64,000 nt of DNA, taken from assembly GCF_016907295.1 (NCBI RefSeq), contig NZ_JAFBBR010000001.1, positions 310,001 to 374,000 of the forward strand. Direction: 5' to 3'. Source of the stretch: Microbacterium dextranolyticum. Lineage in GTDB: Bacteria; Actinomycetota; Actinomycetes; Actinomycetales; Microbacteriaceae. Under the pieces are notes generated by a model, which saw nothing but the letters and a program-made list of their open reading frames with translations, was not told where the DNA came from and searched no databases. Position numbers and translations under genes: made by a program. Position 1 is the stretch's first letter, and every line of letters begins with the position of its first letter. Below, in pieces: positions 1 to 8,510 of this stretch.

Positions 1-617
1 GTGACGCGCTGGCGCTCGCCGAAGCCGTCCTCGACGATCGCGACGGGGCAGTCCGCCCCGCGCTCTCCGCGCGAGAGGGTCAGCGCGGCGTGCGCGAGGG
101 TGCCGACACCCATGAGGAGCACCACGGTGTGGTCGCGCGCGCCGCCGAGTGCGGAGATCTGGTCGTGCGCCGTGACGACGGTGAACGCCGTCGCGATGCC
201 GCGATGGGTCAGCGGGATGCCCGCGAGCGCCGGAACCGAGACGGCGCTGGTGACCCCCGACACGACCGTGACCTCGACGCCGTGCGCACGGCAGTGCGCG
301 AGCTCTTCGAGGCCGCGTCCGAACACATAGGGGTCGCCGCCCTTCAGGCGCACGACCGCCTTCCCGGACTGGGCGAGCTGCACCAGCAGGGCGTTGATCG
401 CATCCTGCGGCACGGCATGGTGGCCGGGCGACTTACCGACATCGACGATCTCGGCCGTGAGCGCGTATCCCTCGGCGGCGAGGCCGTCGAGCACGGCGCG
501 CGCACCGAGCCGGTCCGCGACGATGACGTCGGCCTGCTGCAGCGCGCGCAGGCCCCGAAGGGTCAGCAAGCCCGCGTCGCCGGGGCCCGCCCCGACGAGC
601 ATCACGCGCCCGCTCAT
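1..617 (-). CDS. cobA: Uroporphyrinogen-III C-methyltransferase (partial, C-terminus off window)
   Basis: This is a SAM-dependent tetrapyrrole methylase that converts uroporphyrinogen III to precorrin-2, the first step toward siroheme. The N-terminus reads MSGRVMLVGAGPGDAGLLT, the glycine-rich opening of the family. Further in are VRLKGGDPYVFGRG near residues 95-108 and VVSGVTSAVSVPALAGIPLTHRG near 120-142, both family signatures. About 205 codons lie in the window, so roughly 45-50 residues of a normal SUMT domain are off the left edge. The start ATG overlaps the stop of the upstream permease gene by 4 bases (ATGA), so it is translationally coupled to the sulfur operon. That fits a role in supplying siroheme to CysI. 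Whether a fused uroporphyrinogen synthase domain follows cannot be seen. Confidence 0.93.
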   Translation of the reverse strand, partial: MSGRVMLVGAGPGDAGLLTLRGLRALQQADVIVADRLGARAVLDGLAAEGYALTAEIVDVGKSPGHHAVPQDAINALLVQLAQSGKAVVRLKGGDPYVFGRGLEELAHCRAHGVEVTVVSGVTSAVSVPALAGIPLTHRGIATAFTVVTAHDQISALGGARDHTVVLLMGVGTLAHAALTLSRGERGADCPVAIVEDGFGERQRV

Positions 618-1531
618 GCGCCGGACCCCACGAGCAGGCCGCGGTTGCGGAGCATCCGTCGCTCGAGCGGCGCGAAGACGGCCAACTCGACGAGGATGCC
701 GATCGCGAGGATCACGAGGATCGTCGCCAGGACCCCGGCGAGGTCGGCGAGCTGCCGGCTCTGATCGAGCATCTGACCGAGACCGAACCCGATCGTGCCG
801 CCCGTCGTGATGATCTCGGCGGCCATGAGCGAGCGCCACGAGAACGCCCATCCCTGCTTCAACCCCGCCACGTAGCCGGGGAGCGCAGCGGGGAGCACGA
901 TCAGCAGCGGCTGCGTCACGCGATTCGTCCCGAGCACGGTGCCGACGCGCCGCAGCTGCGGCGGCACCTGCGCGACGCCCGCGATCAGCCCGTTGACGAT
1001 CGAGGGGATCGCTCCCATGAGGATCACGAAGTAGACGGTGGCGTCGGTGAGGCCGAACCACAGGATCGCCGCGGGCACCCAGGCGACGGAGGGCAGCACC
1101 TGCAGACCCGAGATGATCGGGCCGATGGCACGCCGCAGAGGGCGGACCTCGGCGAGGAGGAGTCCGATCGGCGTTCCGACGACGATCGCGATGACGAAGC
1201 CGATGAGGCCCCGTTCGAGGCTCGTGACGACGGCGAGCTGCACGCGCCCGAGGTCCCAGGCGTCGCCGAGCGCGGTGGCGACGTCGAGCGGCGAGGGCAC
1301 GATGTCGGGTCGCGGGTGGGCGATCACGACGTAGAGCTGCCACACCACGAGCAGGACGAGCACGAACAGCACGGGCGGGAGTGCCCCCGCCGTGACGCGC
1401 CGCCACCGGCTCGGTGTGTGCTCCGCGTCGGTCTGGAGTCGGTCCAGTCCGGCCGCGAGAGTGCGGAGCTCTTCGTCCGAGGCGGATGCCGCGGCATCCC
1501 CCCGCGCGGCGGTCGTCGTCTCAGGCGGCAT
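614..1531 (-). CDS. ABC transporter permease, SsuC/TauC/NrtB family
   Basis: This is the membrane subunit (305 aa) of an importer for aliphatic sulfonates, taurine or nitrate-type substrates. A charged N-terminal tail of about 48 residues precedes the first membrane helix (LPPVLFVLVLLVVWQ). About six helices follow, with the family coupling segment SLERGLIGFVIAIVVGTPIG near residues 105-125 and GWAFSWRSLMAAE near 228-240. Its ATG lies inside the end of the ATPase gene (11-base overlap) and its stop overlaps the cobA start. It sits after cysHDN, so sulfonate or another oxidised sulfur compound is the likeliest substrate. The sequence does not fix the substrate. Confidence 0.9.
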   Translation of the reverse strand: MPPETTTAARGDAAASASDEELRTLAAGLDRLQTDAEHTPSRWRRVTAGALPPVLFVLVLLVVWQLYVVIAHPRPDIVPSPLDVATALGDAWDLGRVQLAVVTSLERGLIGFVIAIVVGTPIGLLLAEVRPLRRAIGPIISGLQVLPSVAWVPAAILWFGLTDATVYFVILMGAIPSIVNGLIAGVAQVPPQLRRVGTVLGTNRVTQPLLIVLPAALPGYVAGLKQGWAFSWRSLMAAEIITTGGTIGFGLGQMLDQSRQLADLAGVLATILVILAIGILVELAVFAPLERRMLRNRGLLVGSGA

Positions 1532-2390
1532 TGCGGCGGATCTCCTTGCGCAGACGGTCGGTGATCTCCGCCGACAGCTTCGACACCTCGGGCGACTCGA
1601 TGCGCCGAGCGGTCGTTCCGGGAACGCGCCACTCGTCGGCGATGCGCCCGGGACGGCTCGAGAGCAGGATGACGCGCTGGCCGAGCCGCACCGCCTCGCG
1701 CACGTTGTGGGTCACGAACACGATCGTGCGGCCCGTCGCGCGCCACACCCGCTCGAGCTCTTCGTGCAGCAGGTCGCGCGTGATGGCGTCGAGCGCGGCG
1801 AACGGCTCGTCCATCAGCAGCACGGGTCGGTCCTGCGCGAGAGCGCGAGCGAGGGCGACGCGCTGGCGCATGCCGCCGGAGAGCTCGTGCGGGCGCTTGT
1901 CGGCGGCGTCGGCGAGGTTGACGATGTCCAGCAGCTCCCGGGCGCGCTCGCGGCGCTGCGCGCGCGCGACGCCGCGCAGCTGCAGGGCGAGCTCGACGTT
2001 GCGCGACGCGGTCAGCCACGGCATGAGAGCCGACTCCTGGAACATGACCGCCGTGCCTTCGGCGGGCGTCTCGATCGACCCGGTGGATGCCGCGTCGAGC
2101 CCGGCGATGAGGTTCAACAGCGTCGACTTGCCGCAGCCGGAGGCCCCGATGAGGCACACGAACTCGCCCGGTGCGATGTCGAGACTCACCCCGTCGAGGA
2201 CGAGAGGACCGGCGCCGAAGCGCTTGCCCACGCCGTGCAGACGGACCAGCGGCGGCACGACCGGCTCGGCGGGTGCGGGCGGTGCGGCGAGGTCGAAGCT
2301 CGGGCCGAGGAGCGACGGTGCGGGCGCTGTCGACGCGGGAGGCGCGGCAGACGTCGGCGGCGTCGTGGGGCGGGGATGAGCCACGGTCAC
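1521..2390 (-). CDS. ABC transporter ATP-binding protein, SsuB/TauB family
   Basis: This ATPase (289 aa) powers the sulfonate/nitrate-type importer. After a Pro/Ala-rich N-terminal extension of about 45 residues come the Walker A motif GASGCGKST, Q-loop MFQESALMPW, signature LSGGMRQRVALARAL, Walker B VLLMDEPFAALD and switch His in IVFVTHN. I chose the GTG at 2390 because it makes a GTGA overlap with the stop of the binding-protein gene; a second in-frame GTG lies six bases further in at 2384. The longer upstream reading frame is antisense noise over the binding-protein gene. Confidence 0.9.
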   Translation of the reverse strand: MTVAHPRPTTPPTSAAPPASTAPAPSLLGPSFDLAAPPAPAEPVVPPLVRLHGVGKRFGAGPLVLDGVSLDIAPGEFVCLIGASGCGKSTLLNLIAGLDAASTGSIETPAEGTAVMFQESALMPWLTASRNVELALQLRGVARAQRRERARELLDIVNLADAADKRPHELSGGMRQRVALARALAQDRPVLLMDEPFAALDAITRDLLHEELERVWRATGRTIVFVTHNVREAVRLGQRVILLSSRPGRIADEWRVPGTTARRIESPEVSKLSAEITDRLRKEIRRNAA

Positions 2391-3466
2391 TCCTTGCCGA
2401 GGCCGCCGGCCGAGACGGCCGGGGCACCCTTCTCCGTGAGCAGCCCGTTCAGCAGGCGCAGGTCGAACAGGCCCTCGATCGAGCCCTTCTTCTGCGTGCC
2501 GGCGTCGCGTCCGTGGTCGACGAGCGTCTGGAACGTCTCGGCGTGGGGATCGGCCGAGAACGTCACGTGTGCGAGCGCGCGGGCGAGCACCGCCTCGCTC
2601 AGACCCTTGCCGGTGTCGGCGGTGAGCTTCGCGTTGATCTCGGCGGGAGCGGTGTCGGCGTGATCGGCGATCCACGAGATGGCGTCCAGGTTGCCCTGCA
2701 CGAGCGCCGACACGGTCTGCGGGTGCGCGTCGAGGTAGTCCTTGCGCACAAGCAGCACGGTGGTCGGGAAGGCGCCGTTCGGCCACAGATCGGCCTCGTC
2801 GACGAGCACTCTCGCGCCCGCGTCGACGACCAGTCGAGAGACCCACGGCTCGGGAAGCCACGCGCCGTCGATCTGCCCCTGCTGGAACAGCGTCAGCGTC
2901 TGCGCGTTCTCGGTCGGCGTGACGTGGACGTCTCCGCCGCCGGTCGTGTCGGTCGTGAATCCCTGATCCTTCAGCCAGCTGCGCAGGGCGACGTCCTGCG
3001 TGTTCCCGAGCTGCGGCGTCGCGATCGTCGCACCCTTCAGGGCAGCCGGGCTGTCGATCCCCTCCCGGACGACGAGCGCCGCGCCGCCGGTCGTCGCACC
3101 AGCGACGATGCGCGCCGAGGCCCCGCCCGACTGGATGAACGTGTTGATCGAGGGGTTGGGACCGATGAAGGTCGCGTCGATCGCGCCCGCGGAGAGCGCC
3201 TCGATCGCGGCCGGTCCGGCGTTGAAGGTCTGTGTCGTGAGCGTCGTGTCGCCCAGCACCTTCTGGAAGATGCCCTCCTGCAGCCCGATCAGCGCAGGGG
3301 CGTGGGTCACGTTCGCGAAGTAGCCCAGGCGCAGCTCGGTCGCCGGCGTGCCCCCGGTGGGGTCGCCGTCCGTGTCGGCGGATGCCGCGGAGGAGCAGCC
3401 GGCGAAGGCCAGCATGCTCGCCACGGCCAGTGCGGTGAGGGTGAGGATACGGGTGGGCTTCTTCAT
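2387..3466 (-). CDS. ABC transporter substrate-binding lipoprotein, SsuA/TauA-like
   Basis: This is an extracytoplasmic solute receptor (359 aa) of the NMT1/SsuA fold. A lipoprotein signal is plain: MKKPTR, a hydrophobic core, then the lipobox LAFAGC with the lipidated Cys near residue 22. Family motifs include LRLGYFANVTHAPALIGLQ near residues 45-65 and DGAWLPEPW near the middle. The ATG at 3466 was chosen because AAGGAGG lies seven bases upstream; codons further upstream are unsupported. It follows cysN after 73 bp and is coupled to the ATPase gene. Ligand specificity is inferred from the sulfur context only. Confidence 0.9.
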   Translation of the reverse strand: MKKPTRILTLTALAVASMLAFAGCSSAASADTDGDPTGGTPATELRLGYFANVTHAPALIGLQEGIFQKVLGDTTLTTQTFNAGPAAIEALSAGAIDATFIGPNPSINTFIQSGGASARIVAGATTGGAALVVREGIDSPAALKGATIATPQLGNTQDVALRSWLKDQGFTTDTTGGGDVHVTPTENAQTLTLFQQGQIDGAWLPEPWVSRLVVDAGARVLVDEADLWPNGAFPTTVLLVRKDYLDAHPQTVSALVQGNLDAISWIADHADTAPAEINAKLTADTGKGLSEAVLARALAHVTFSADPHAETFQTLVDHGRDAGTQKKGSIEGLFDLRLLNGLLTEKGAPAVSAGGLGKE

Positions 3467-3539
3467 CGGTTCGCCTCCTTCGGGATGCGGGTGAGTGCGC
3501 GGGCGCGCGGGTCGTAGGGGTAGTGCGGCCAGGGCGGAG

Positions 3540-4856
3540 TCAGGCCTGGATGGTGCCGGCCGCGAGGGTCGCGCCGTCATGCGGGTGGATGACGAGGAAC
3601 GATCCGGTCTCGCGATTCGTCGCGTACGGCTCGACGGCGAGATCGGCCGACAGACGCAGCGTGGCGCGACCGATCTCGTTCACCGCGATCTCGGTCGCCG
3701 GCTCGTGGGCGAGCGTGTCGAGGTCGCGCCGCGAGGCGATCTCGGCGACGAGGGCCTGCACGGTGCTCGTGCCGTGCTTGACGAGCACGCGGGCGCCGGG
3801 CATCAGGGCGCGCGGGTCGAGCTGGAAGAGCTCGGCGTCGATCGTGCGCGTGGCATCCGGCAGCGTTCCGGCCCCGGCGATGACGGCGCCGCGCGCGGCA
3901 TCGACCTCGTCGGCCAGCTGCACCGATACCGACTGGGGCGCGACCGCCTCGTCGACGGGGGCGCCGGCGACGTCGATCGCGGTGACGGTCGTCTCGACTC
4001 CCGCCGGAAAGACGGTCACGCGGTCGCCGACCCGCACCGCGCCCGATGAGATCCGTCCCGCGAACGAGCGGTGGTCGCGGTAGCGCTCAGCGGCGTCGGG
4101 GTCGGCGGCGAGTTCGGGCGCGAGGCCGCCCTGCGGCCGGAGCACGAGCTGTACCGGCAGGCGGAAGTCGTCGGAGGGCGTCTCGAGCTCATCCCGTGCG
4201 GGAAGAGCTTCGAGAAGTTCGAGCAGGGCCGGCCCGTCGTACCACGGCGTGCGTGTCGAGCGTTCGACGATGTTGTCGCCCTCGAGCGCCGACACCGGAA
4301 GCACGTGCACGTCGGCGATGCCCAGCTCGCCCGCGACGGCGTGCACCTGCTCCGCGACCGGGGTGAAGCGGTCCTCGGCGAAGTCGAGCAGGTCGATCTT
4401 GTTCACCGCGACGACGACGTGCGGCACGCGCAGCAGGGCGACCACGGCGAGATGGCGCCGGGTCTGCTCGAGCACGCCCTTGCGGGCGTCGATCAGCACA
4501 ACGACGGCGTCCGCCGTGGTGGCGCCGGTGACCATGTTGCGTGTGTACTGCACGTGGCCCGGGCAGTCGGCGAGCACGAACGAGCGGGCGCCGGTGGAGA
4601 AGTACCGGTAGGCGACGTCGATCGTGATGCCCTGCTCGCGCTCGGCGCGCAGACCGTCGGTCAGCAGGGCGAAGTCGAACGCGCCGTGCGCGAAGCCGCG
4701 CTCGGCGGAGGTGCGCTGCACCTGGGCGAGCTGGTCGGCGAGGATCGCCTTCGAGTCGTGCAGCAGCCGTCCGACGAGGGTCGACTTACCGTCATCGACC
4801 GAGCCCGCCGTGGCGAAGCGGAACAGCGTCGGCGTCTGCGTGCTGGTCGCGGTCAT
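3540..4856 (-). CDS. cysN: Sulfate adenylyltransferase subunit 1 (GTPase)
   Basis: This is the GTPase subunit (438 aa) of ATP sulfurylase, which with CysD makes adenosine 5'-phosphosulfate from sulfate and ATP. The P-loop GSVDDGKST is at residues 18-26, followed by the G3 motif DCPGHVQYTRNM and the G4 motif NKIDL, then the EF-Tu-like beta-barrel domains. There is no fused APS kinase domain, so APS rather than PAPS is the expected product. That matches the APS-type reductase encoded upstream. Its ATG overlaps the cysD stop by one base (TGATG). Confidence 0.95.
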   Translation of the reverse strand: MTATSTQTPTLFRFATAGSVDDGKSTLVGRLLHDSKAILADQLAQVQRTSAERGFAHGAFDFALLTDGLRAEREQGITIDVAYRYFSTGARSFVLADCPGHVQYTRNMVTGATTADAVVVLIDARKGVLEQTRRHLAVVALLRVPHVVVAVNKIDLLDFAEDRFTPVAEQVHAVAGELGIADVHVLPVSALEGDNIVERSTRTPWYDGPALLELLEALPARDELETPSDDFRLPVQLVLRPQGGLAPELAADPDAAERYRDHRSFAGRISSGAVRVGDRVTVFPAGVETTVTAIDVAGAPVDEAVAPQSVSVQLADEVDAARGAVIAGAGTLPDATRTIDAELFQLDPRALMPGARVLVKHGTSTVQALVAEIASRRDLDTLAHEPATEIAVNEIGRATLRLSADLAVEPYATNRETGSFLVIHPHDGATLAAGTIQA

Positions 4857-5776
4857 CAGAAGTACCCGTCCTTCTTGCGATCTTCCATGGCGGCCTCTGA
4901 CAGCCGGTCGTCAGCCCGGGTCGCGCCGCGCTCGGTGAGCGTCGTGGCGGCGACCTCGTCGACGATGGATGCCACGTCGGCGGCATCCGATTCGACGGCG
5001 CCGGTGCAGCTCATGTCGCCGACCGTCCGGTAGCGCACCGTACGGAGGACGATCTCTTCACCGGGGCGCGCGGGCGAGAACTCGCCGATCGCGCGCCACA
5101 TGCCGTCGCGGGCATACACGTCGCGCTCGTGTGCGAAGTACAGCGGCGGCAGGGCGATGCCTTCGCGCTCGATATAGCGCCAGATGTCGAGCTCGGTCCA
5201 GTTCGAGATCGGGAAGGCGCGCACGTGCTGGCCCGGCGTGTGCCGCCCGTTGTACAGCGACCACAGCTCGGGGCGCTGGTTGCGCGGGTCCCACTGGCCG
5301 AACTCGTCGCGGAGCGAAATGATCCGCTCCTTCGCCCGCGCCTTGTCCTCGTCTCGGCGCGCGCCGCCGAAGACGGCGTCGTGGCGGCCGGCGGCGATGG
5401 CATCCAGCAGCGGCTGCGTCTGCAGCGGATTGCGCGTGCCGTCGGCGCGCTCGTGCAGGCGACCGTCGTCGATGTAGTCCTGCACGCGGGCGACCTCGAG
5501 CGTGAGCCCGAGCCGAGCCACGGTCTCGTCGCGGAAGGCGAGCACCTCGGGGAAGTTGTGTCCGGTGTCCACGTGCAGCACGGGGAAGGGCACCTTGCCG
5601 GGGAAGAACGCCTTCGTCGCGAGGTGCAGCACGACGACCGAATCCTTGCCGCCCGAGAACAGCAGCACGGGGCGCTCGAACTCGGCCACCACCTCGCGGA
5701 TGATGTGGATCGCCTCGGCCTCGAGGAGGTCGAGCGTGCTCAGACGCGCCGGCGCGGGCGCGAGATCGATCGTCAT
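4856..5776 (-). CDS. cysD: Sulfate adenylyltransferase subunit 2
   Basis: This is the catalytic PP-loop subunit (306 aa) of ATP sulfurylase. The PP-loop SGGKDS is at residues 41-46, and FGGARRDEDKARAKER and the C-terminal MEDRKKDGYF ending are typical of CysD. The start at 5776 gives an ATGA overlap with the cysH stop. The gene sits between cysH and cysN in one coupled operon. Confidence 0.95.
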   Translation of the reverse strand: MTIDLAPAPARLSTLDLLEAEAIHIIREVVAEFERPVLLFSGGKDSVVVLHLATKAFFPGKVPFPVLHVDTGHNFPEVLAFRDETVARLGLTLEVARVQDYIDDGRLHERADGTRNPLQTQPLLDAIAAGRHDAVFGGARRDEDKARAKERIISLRDEFGQWDPRNQRPELWSLYNGRHTPGQHVRAFPISNWTELDIWRYIEREGIALPPLYFAHERDVYARDGMWRAIGEFSPARPGEEIVLRTVRYRTVGDMSCTGAVESDAADVASIVDEVAATTLTERGATRADDRLSEAAMEDRKKDGYF

Positions 5777-6516
5777 TCGTGCAGCCCGCATTCCGTCTTG
5801 GCGGTGCCGGCCCAGCGGCCGGACCGGGGGTCGTCGCCGGGCGCCACGGGGCGGGTGCACGGCTGGCATCCGATCGACGGATAACCGAAATCGAGAAGGA
5901 GGTTGACCGGCGCCTTGTGGGCGGCGGCGTAGCCCATGAGTTCGTCGAAGCTCCACGCGGCGACAGGGTTGACCTTCACCAGGCCGTTCTTGCCATCCCA
6001 TGTGATGAGCGGGGTGTGCGTGCGGGTGGGGGCCTCGTCGCGGCGGACGCCGGTGAACCACACCTCGTAGCCGCCGAGCGCGCCCTGCAGCGGCTCGACC
6101 TTGCGCCGGGCGCAGCACAGCGACGGGTCCCGCTCGTAGAGATGCTCACCGAACGCGGCATCCTGCTCGGCGACGGTCTGCTCGGGCAGCACGTCGACGA
6201 CCCGCACGTCGAGCACCCGCTGCACCTCGTCGCGCGTGATGCGCGTCTCGGAGAAGTGGTAGCCCGTGTCGAGAAAGAGGACATCGACTCCCGGAAGCTG
6301 CTCGGCGACGAGATGGGGGAGGGAGGCATCCGCCATCGAGCAGGCGACCGCGGCCGCCTCGGGGGCGAAGTTCTCAGCGACCCAGCGTACGACCTCCGCA
6401 GCGGACGCCTCGCGGTCGGTCAGGCTGCCGAGCGCGGCGTTGCCCACCTCGGCGAGGGCCTGCAGCTCCTCCGCGGTGCGGCGGGTCTGCGTGCGAGGCG
6501 CGAGCGAGACGCTCAT
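5773..6516 (-). CDS. cysH: Adenylyl-sulfate (APS) reductase, assimilatory
   Basis: This enzyme (247 aa) reduces activated sulfate to sulfite using thioredoxin. A Cys-Cys pair at 134-135 and CQPC at 217-220 form the [4Fe-4S] site of the APS-reducing class, and the nucleophile is C243 in ECGLHE near the C-terminus. The presence of the cluster motif and the absence of a nearby APS kinase gene argue that APS, not PAPS, is the substrate (known rule for this family). The start is set by an ATGA overlap with the cysI stop. Confidence 0.94.
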   Translation of the reverse strand: MSVSLAPRTQTRRTAEELQALAEVGNAALGSLTDREASAAEVVRWVAENFAPEAAAVACSMADASLPHLVAEQLPGVDVLFLDTGYHFSETRITRDEVQRVLDVRVVDVLPEQTVAEQDAAFGEHLYERDPSLCCARRKVEPLQGALGGYEVWFTGVRRDEAPTRTHTPLITWDGKNGLVKVNPVAAWSFDELMGYAAAHKAPVNLLLDFGYPSIGCQPCTRPVAPGDDPRSGRWAGTAKTECGLHE

Positions 6517-8288
6517 ACGAGGGCCTCTTCGTCGACGCGGTGCGCCCACTGGGCGAACGTCTCGTCGGATGCCTCGTCGCGGCTTTCGAGGAAGCGCGTG
6601 ACGACCCGCTCGACATAGTCCGCGATGCCGTCCGCGGCGACCTTGAGCCCCCGGACGGTGCGGCCGAGGCCGGCCTCGTCGCGGTCCGTCGAGGCGAGTC
6701 CGCCGCCCAGGTGCACTTGGTAGCCGGGAACCTGTTCGCCGTCGATCGTGACGAGCTGGCCCTTCAGCCCGATATCGGCGGTCTGAATGCGCGCGCACGA
6801 GTTCGGGCAGCCGTTCACGTGCAGCGAAATCCGGTGCGGCAGCTCGAACTGCGCGAGGCGCTCCTCGAGGTCGAGGACGGCCCGCGTCGCGTGCCCCTTC
6901 GTCTCGACGATCGCGAGCTTGCAGAACTCGATGCCGGTGCACGCGATCGTGCCGCGGCGGATGAGGCTCGGCCGGGCCGACAGGCCGAGCTCGTCGAGCC
7001 CGGCGACGAGGGAGGGCACGCGGTCTTCGGGAATGTCGAGGATCACGAGCTTCTGATGCGGTGTCGTGCGCAACCGCGTCGAGCCGTGCGCCTCGATCAG
7101 GTCGGCGAGCGTCGCGAGGGTGGGACCGGAGACCCGGCCGACGATCGGGGTGACGCCGACGTAGAACCGGCCGTCCTTCTGGCGGTGGATGCCGACGTGG
7201 TCGCCGGCGCTCGCCGGCTTCGGAGCGGCGGGGCCGTCGGGGAGGGCGTACCCGAGGTACTCGTCCTGCAGTACCTGGCGGAACTTCTCGGGGCCCCACT
7301 CGGCGAGCAGGAACTTCAGGCGCGCCTTGTTGCGCAGGCGCCGGTAGCCGTAGTCGCGGAAGATCTGCGCGACCCCGTGCCACACCTCGGGCACCTCGTC
7401 CGCGGTGACGAACACGCCCAGGCGCTCGCCGAGGCGCGGGGCGGTGGAGAGGCCGCCGCCGACCCACAGGTCGTAGCCGATGCCGAGCTCGGGGTGTTCG
7501 AGCGCGACGAAGGCGACGTCGTTGATCTCGTGCACGACGTCCTGGCTGGGGTGGCCGGTGATCGCCGACTTGAATTTGCGGGGCAGGTTCGACAGCGTCG
7601 GGTCGCCGATGAAGCGTGACTGGATCGCCTCGATCTGCGGGGTGGGGTCGATGAGCTCGGATGCGGAGATTCCCGCGACGGGCGAGCCGAGAATGACGCG
7701 CGGCACGTCGCCGCACGCTTCGGTCGTGCCGAGGCCCACGGCCTCGAGGCGGCGCCAGATCTCGGGCATCGACTCGACCTCGATCCAGTGCAGCTGGATG
7801 TTCTGCCGGTCGGTGAGGTCAGCGGTGTTCCGGCCGAAGTCCTGCGAGATCCCCGCGATGACCCGGAGCTGCTCGGTGGTCAGTTGCCCGCCGTCGATGC
7901 GGATGCGCAGCATGAAGTAGGCGTCCTCGAGTTCATGCGGCTCGAGCGAGGCCGTGCGCCCGCCGTCGATGCCGGGCTTGCGCTGCGTGTACAGGCCCCA
8001 GACGCGGACGCGCCCGTGCAGATCGGTGGGGTCGATCGAGGAGAAACCGCCCTGCGCGTAGATGTTCTCGATGCGCTCCCGGACGGCGAGGCCGTCGTCG
8101 ACCTGCTTCCACTCCTCATTGGCGTTGAGCGGCGCCCTGCCGTCGATCTTCCACTGGCCGTGCGGCTTCGACGCGGGACGGGCCGGGCGAGAGGCGGAAG
8201 CCGTCGCCGGGGCGCCCGTGGTCTGCGCGCGTCGCGCATCCACGCGCGGCAGCTGCGCGCCGCGTGCATCGGTGTCGCTCGTGGTCAT
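6513..8288 (-). CDS. cysI: Assimilatory sulfite reductase, siroheme/[4Fe-4S] (ferredoxin type)
   Basis: This 591-residue hemoprotein reduces sulfite to sulfide in six electron steps. It carries two nitrite/sulfite reductase half-domains. The siroheme and cluster ligands are C450 and C456 (CTGIEFC) and C494 and C498 (CPNSC), the C-X5-C ... C-X3-C pattern. No flavoprotein subunit (CysJ) is adjacent, so ferredoxin is the likely donor. The first 45 or so residues are a low-complexity Ala/Arg/Pro extension. GAGGAG five bases upstream supports the ATG at 8288. It is the first gene of the cysIHDN-ssuABC-cobA transcript. Confidence 0.93.
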   Translation of the reverse strand: MTTSDTDARGAQLPRVDARRAQTTGAPATASASRPARPASKPHGQWKIDGRAPLNANEEWKQVDDGLAVRERIENIYAQGGFSSIDPTDLHGRVRVWGLYTQRKPGIDGGRTASLEPHELEDAYFMLRIRIDGGQLTTEQLRVIAGISQDFGRNTADLTDRQNIQLHWIEVESMPEIWRRLEAVGLGTTEACGDVPRVILGSPVAGISASELIDPTPQIEAIQSRFIGDPTLSNLPRKFKSAITGHPSQDVVHEINDVAFVALEHPELGIGYDLWVGGGLSTAPRLGERLGVFVTADEVPEVWHGVAQIFRDYGYRRLRNKARLKFLLAEWGPEKFRQVLQDEYLGYALPDGPAAPKPASAGDHVGIHRQKDGRFYVGVTPIVGRVSGPTLATLADLIEAHGSTRLRTTPHQKLVILDIPEDRVPSLVAGLDELGLSARPSLIRRGTIACTGIEFCKLAIVETKGHATRAVLDLEERLAQFELPHRISLHVNGCPNSCARIQTADIGLKGQLVTIDGEQVPGYQVHLGGGLASTDRDEAGLGRTVRGLKVAADGIADYVERVVTRFLESRDEASDETFAQWAHRVDEEALV

Positions 8289-8391
8289 TCCGCTCCTCGG
8301 ACATCAGGCGCGGCGAGCTCGCCGCGACCGCATCAGGAGAGAGTAGGAAGACCGCCGGAGGCGGCATCGCGGTGACCGACATCTCGCGTCA

Positions 8392-8413
8392 TGTGTCGTC
8401 ATCTGACGACACA
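8392..8413. promoter_or_regulatory. Perfect palindrome upstream of the cys operon
   Basis: TGTGTCGTCA and TGACGACACA form a perfect 10-bp inverted repeat with a 2-bp spacer. It lies about 104 bp upstream of cysI and about 100 bp downstream of the chelatase stop. There is no T-run after it on the minus strand, so an operator for a dimeric regulator of sulfur genes is more likely than a terminator. A second palindrome, GCGGCGAGCTCGCCGC, lies closer to cysI at about 8310-8325. Confidence 0.5.
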
Positions 8414-8510
8414 ATGCGGATGCGACAGCCTGCGATGTGCTGCGCCAGGTGTGCCCGCCTGGGTGCCGCGGGCGCGGAGAGCGCAGACGGGGGAGCGCGC
8501 CGAGGCCTCG

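Noticed and set aside
8289..8510. A riboswitch in the cys operon leader
   Set aside because: I see only short palindromes and none of the conserved blocks of SAM, SAH or cobalamin riboswitches; operators are the simpler reading.
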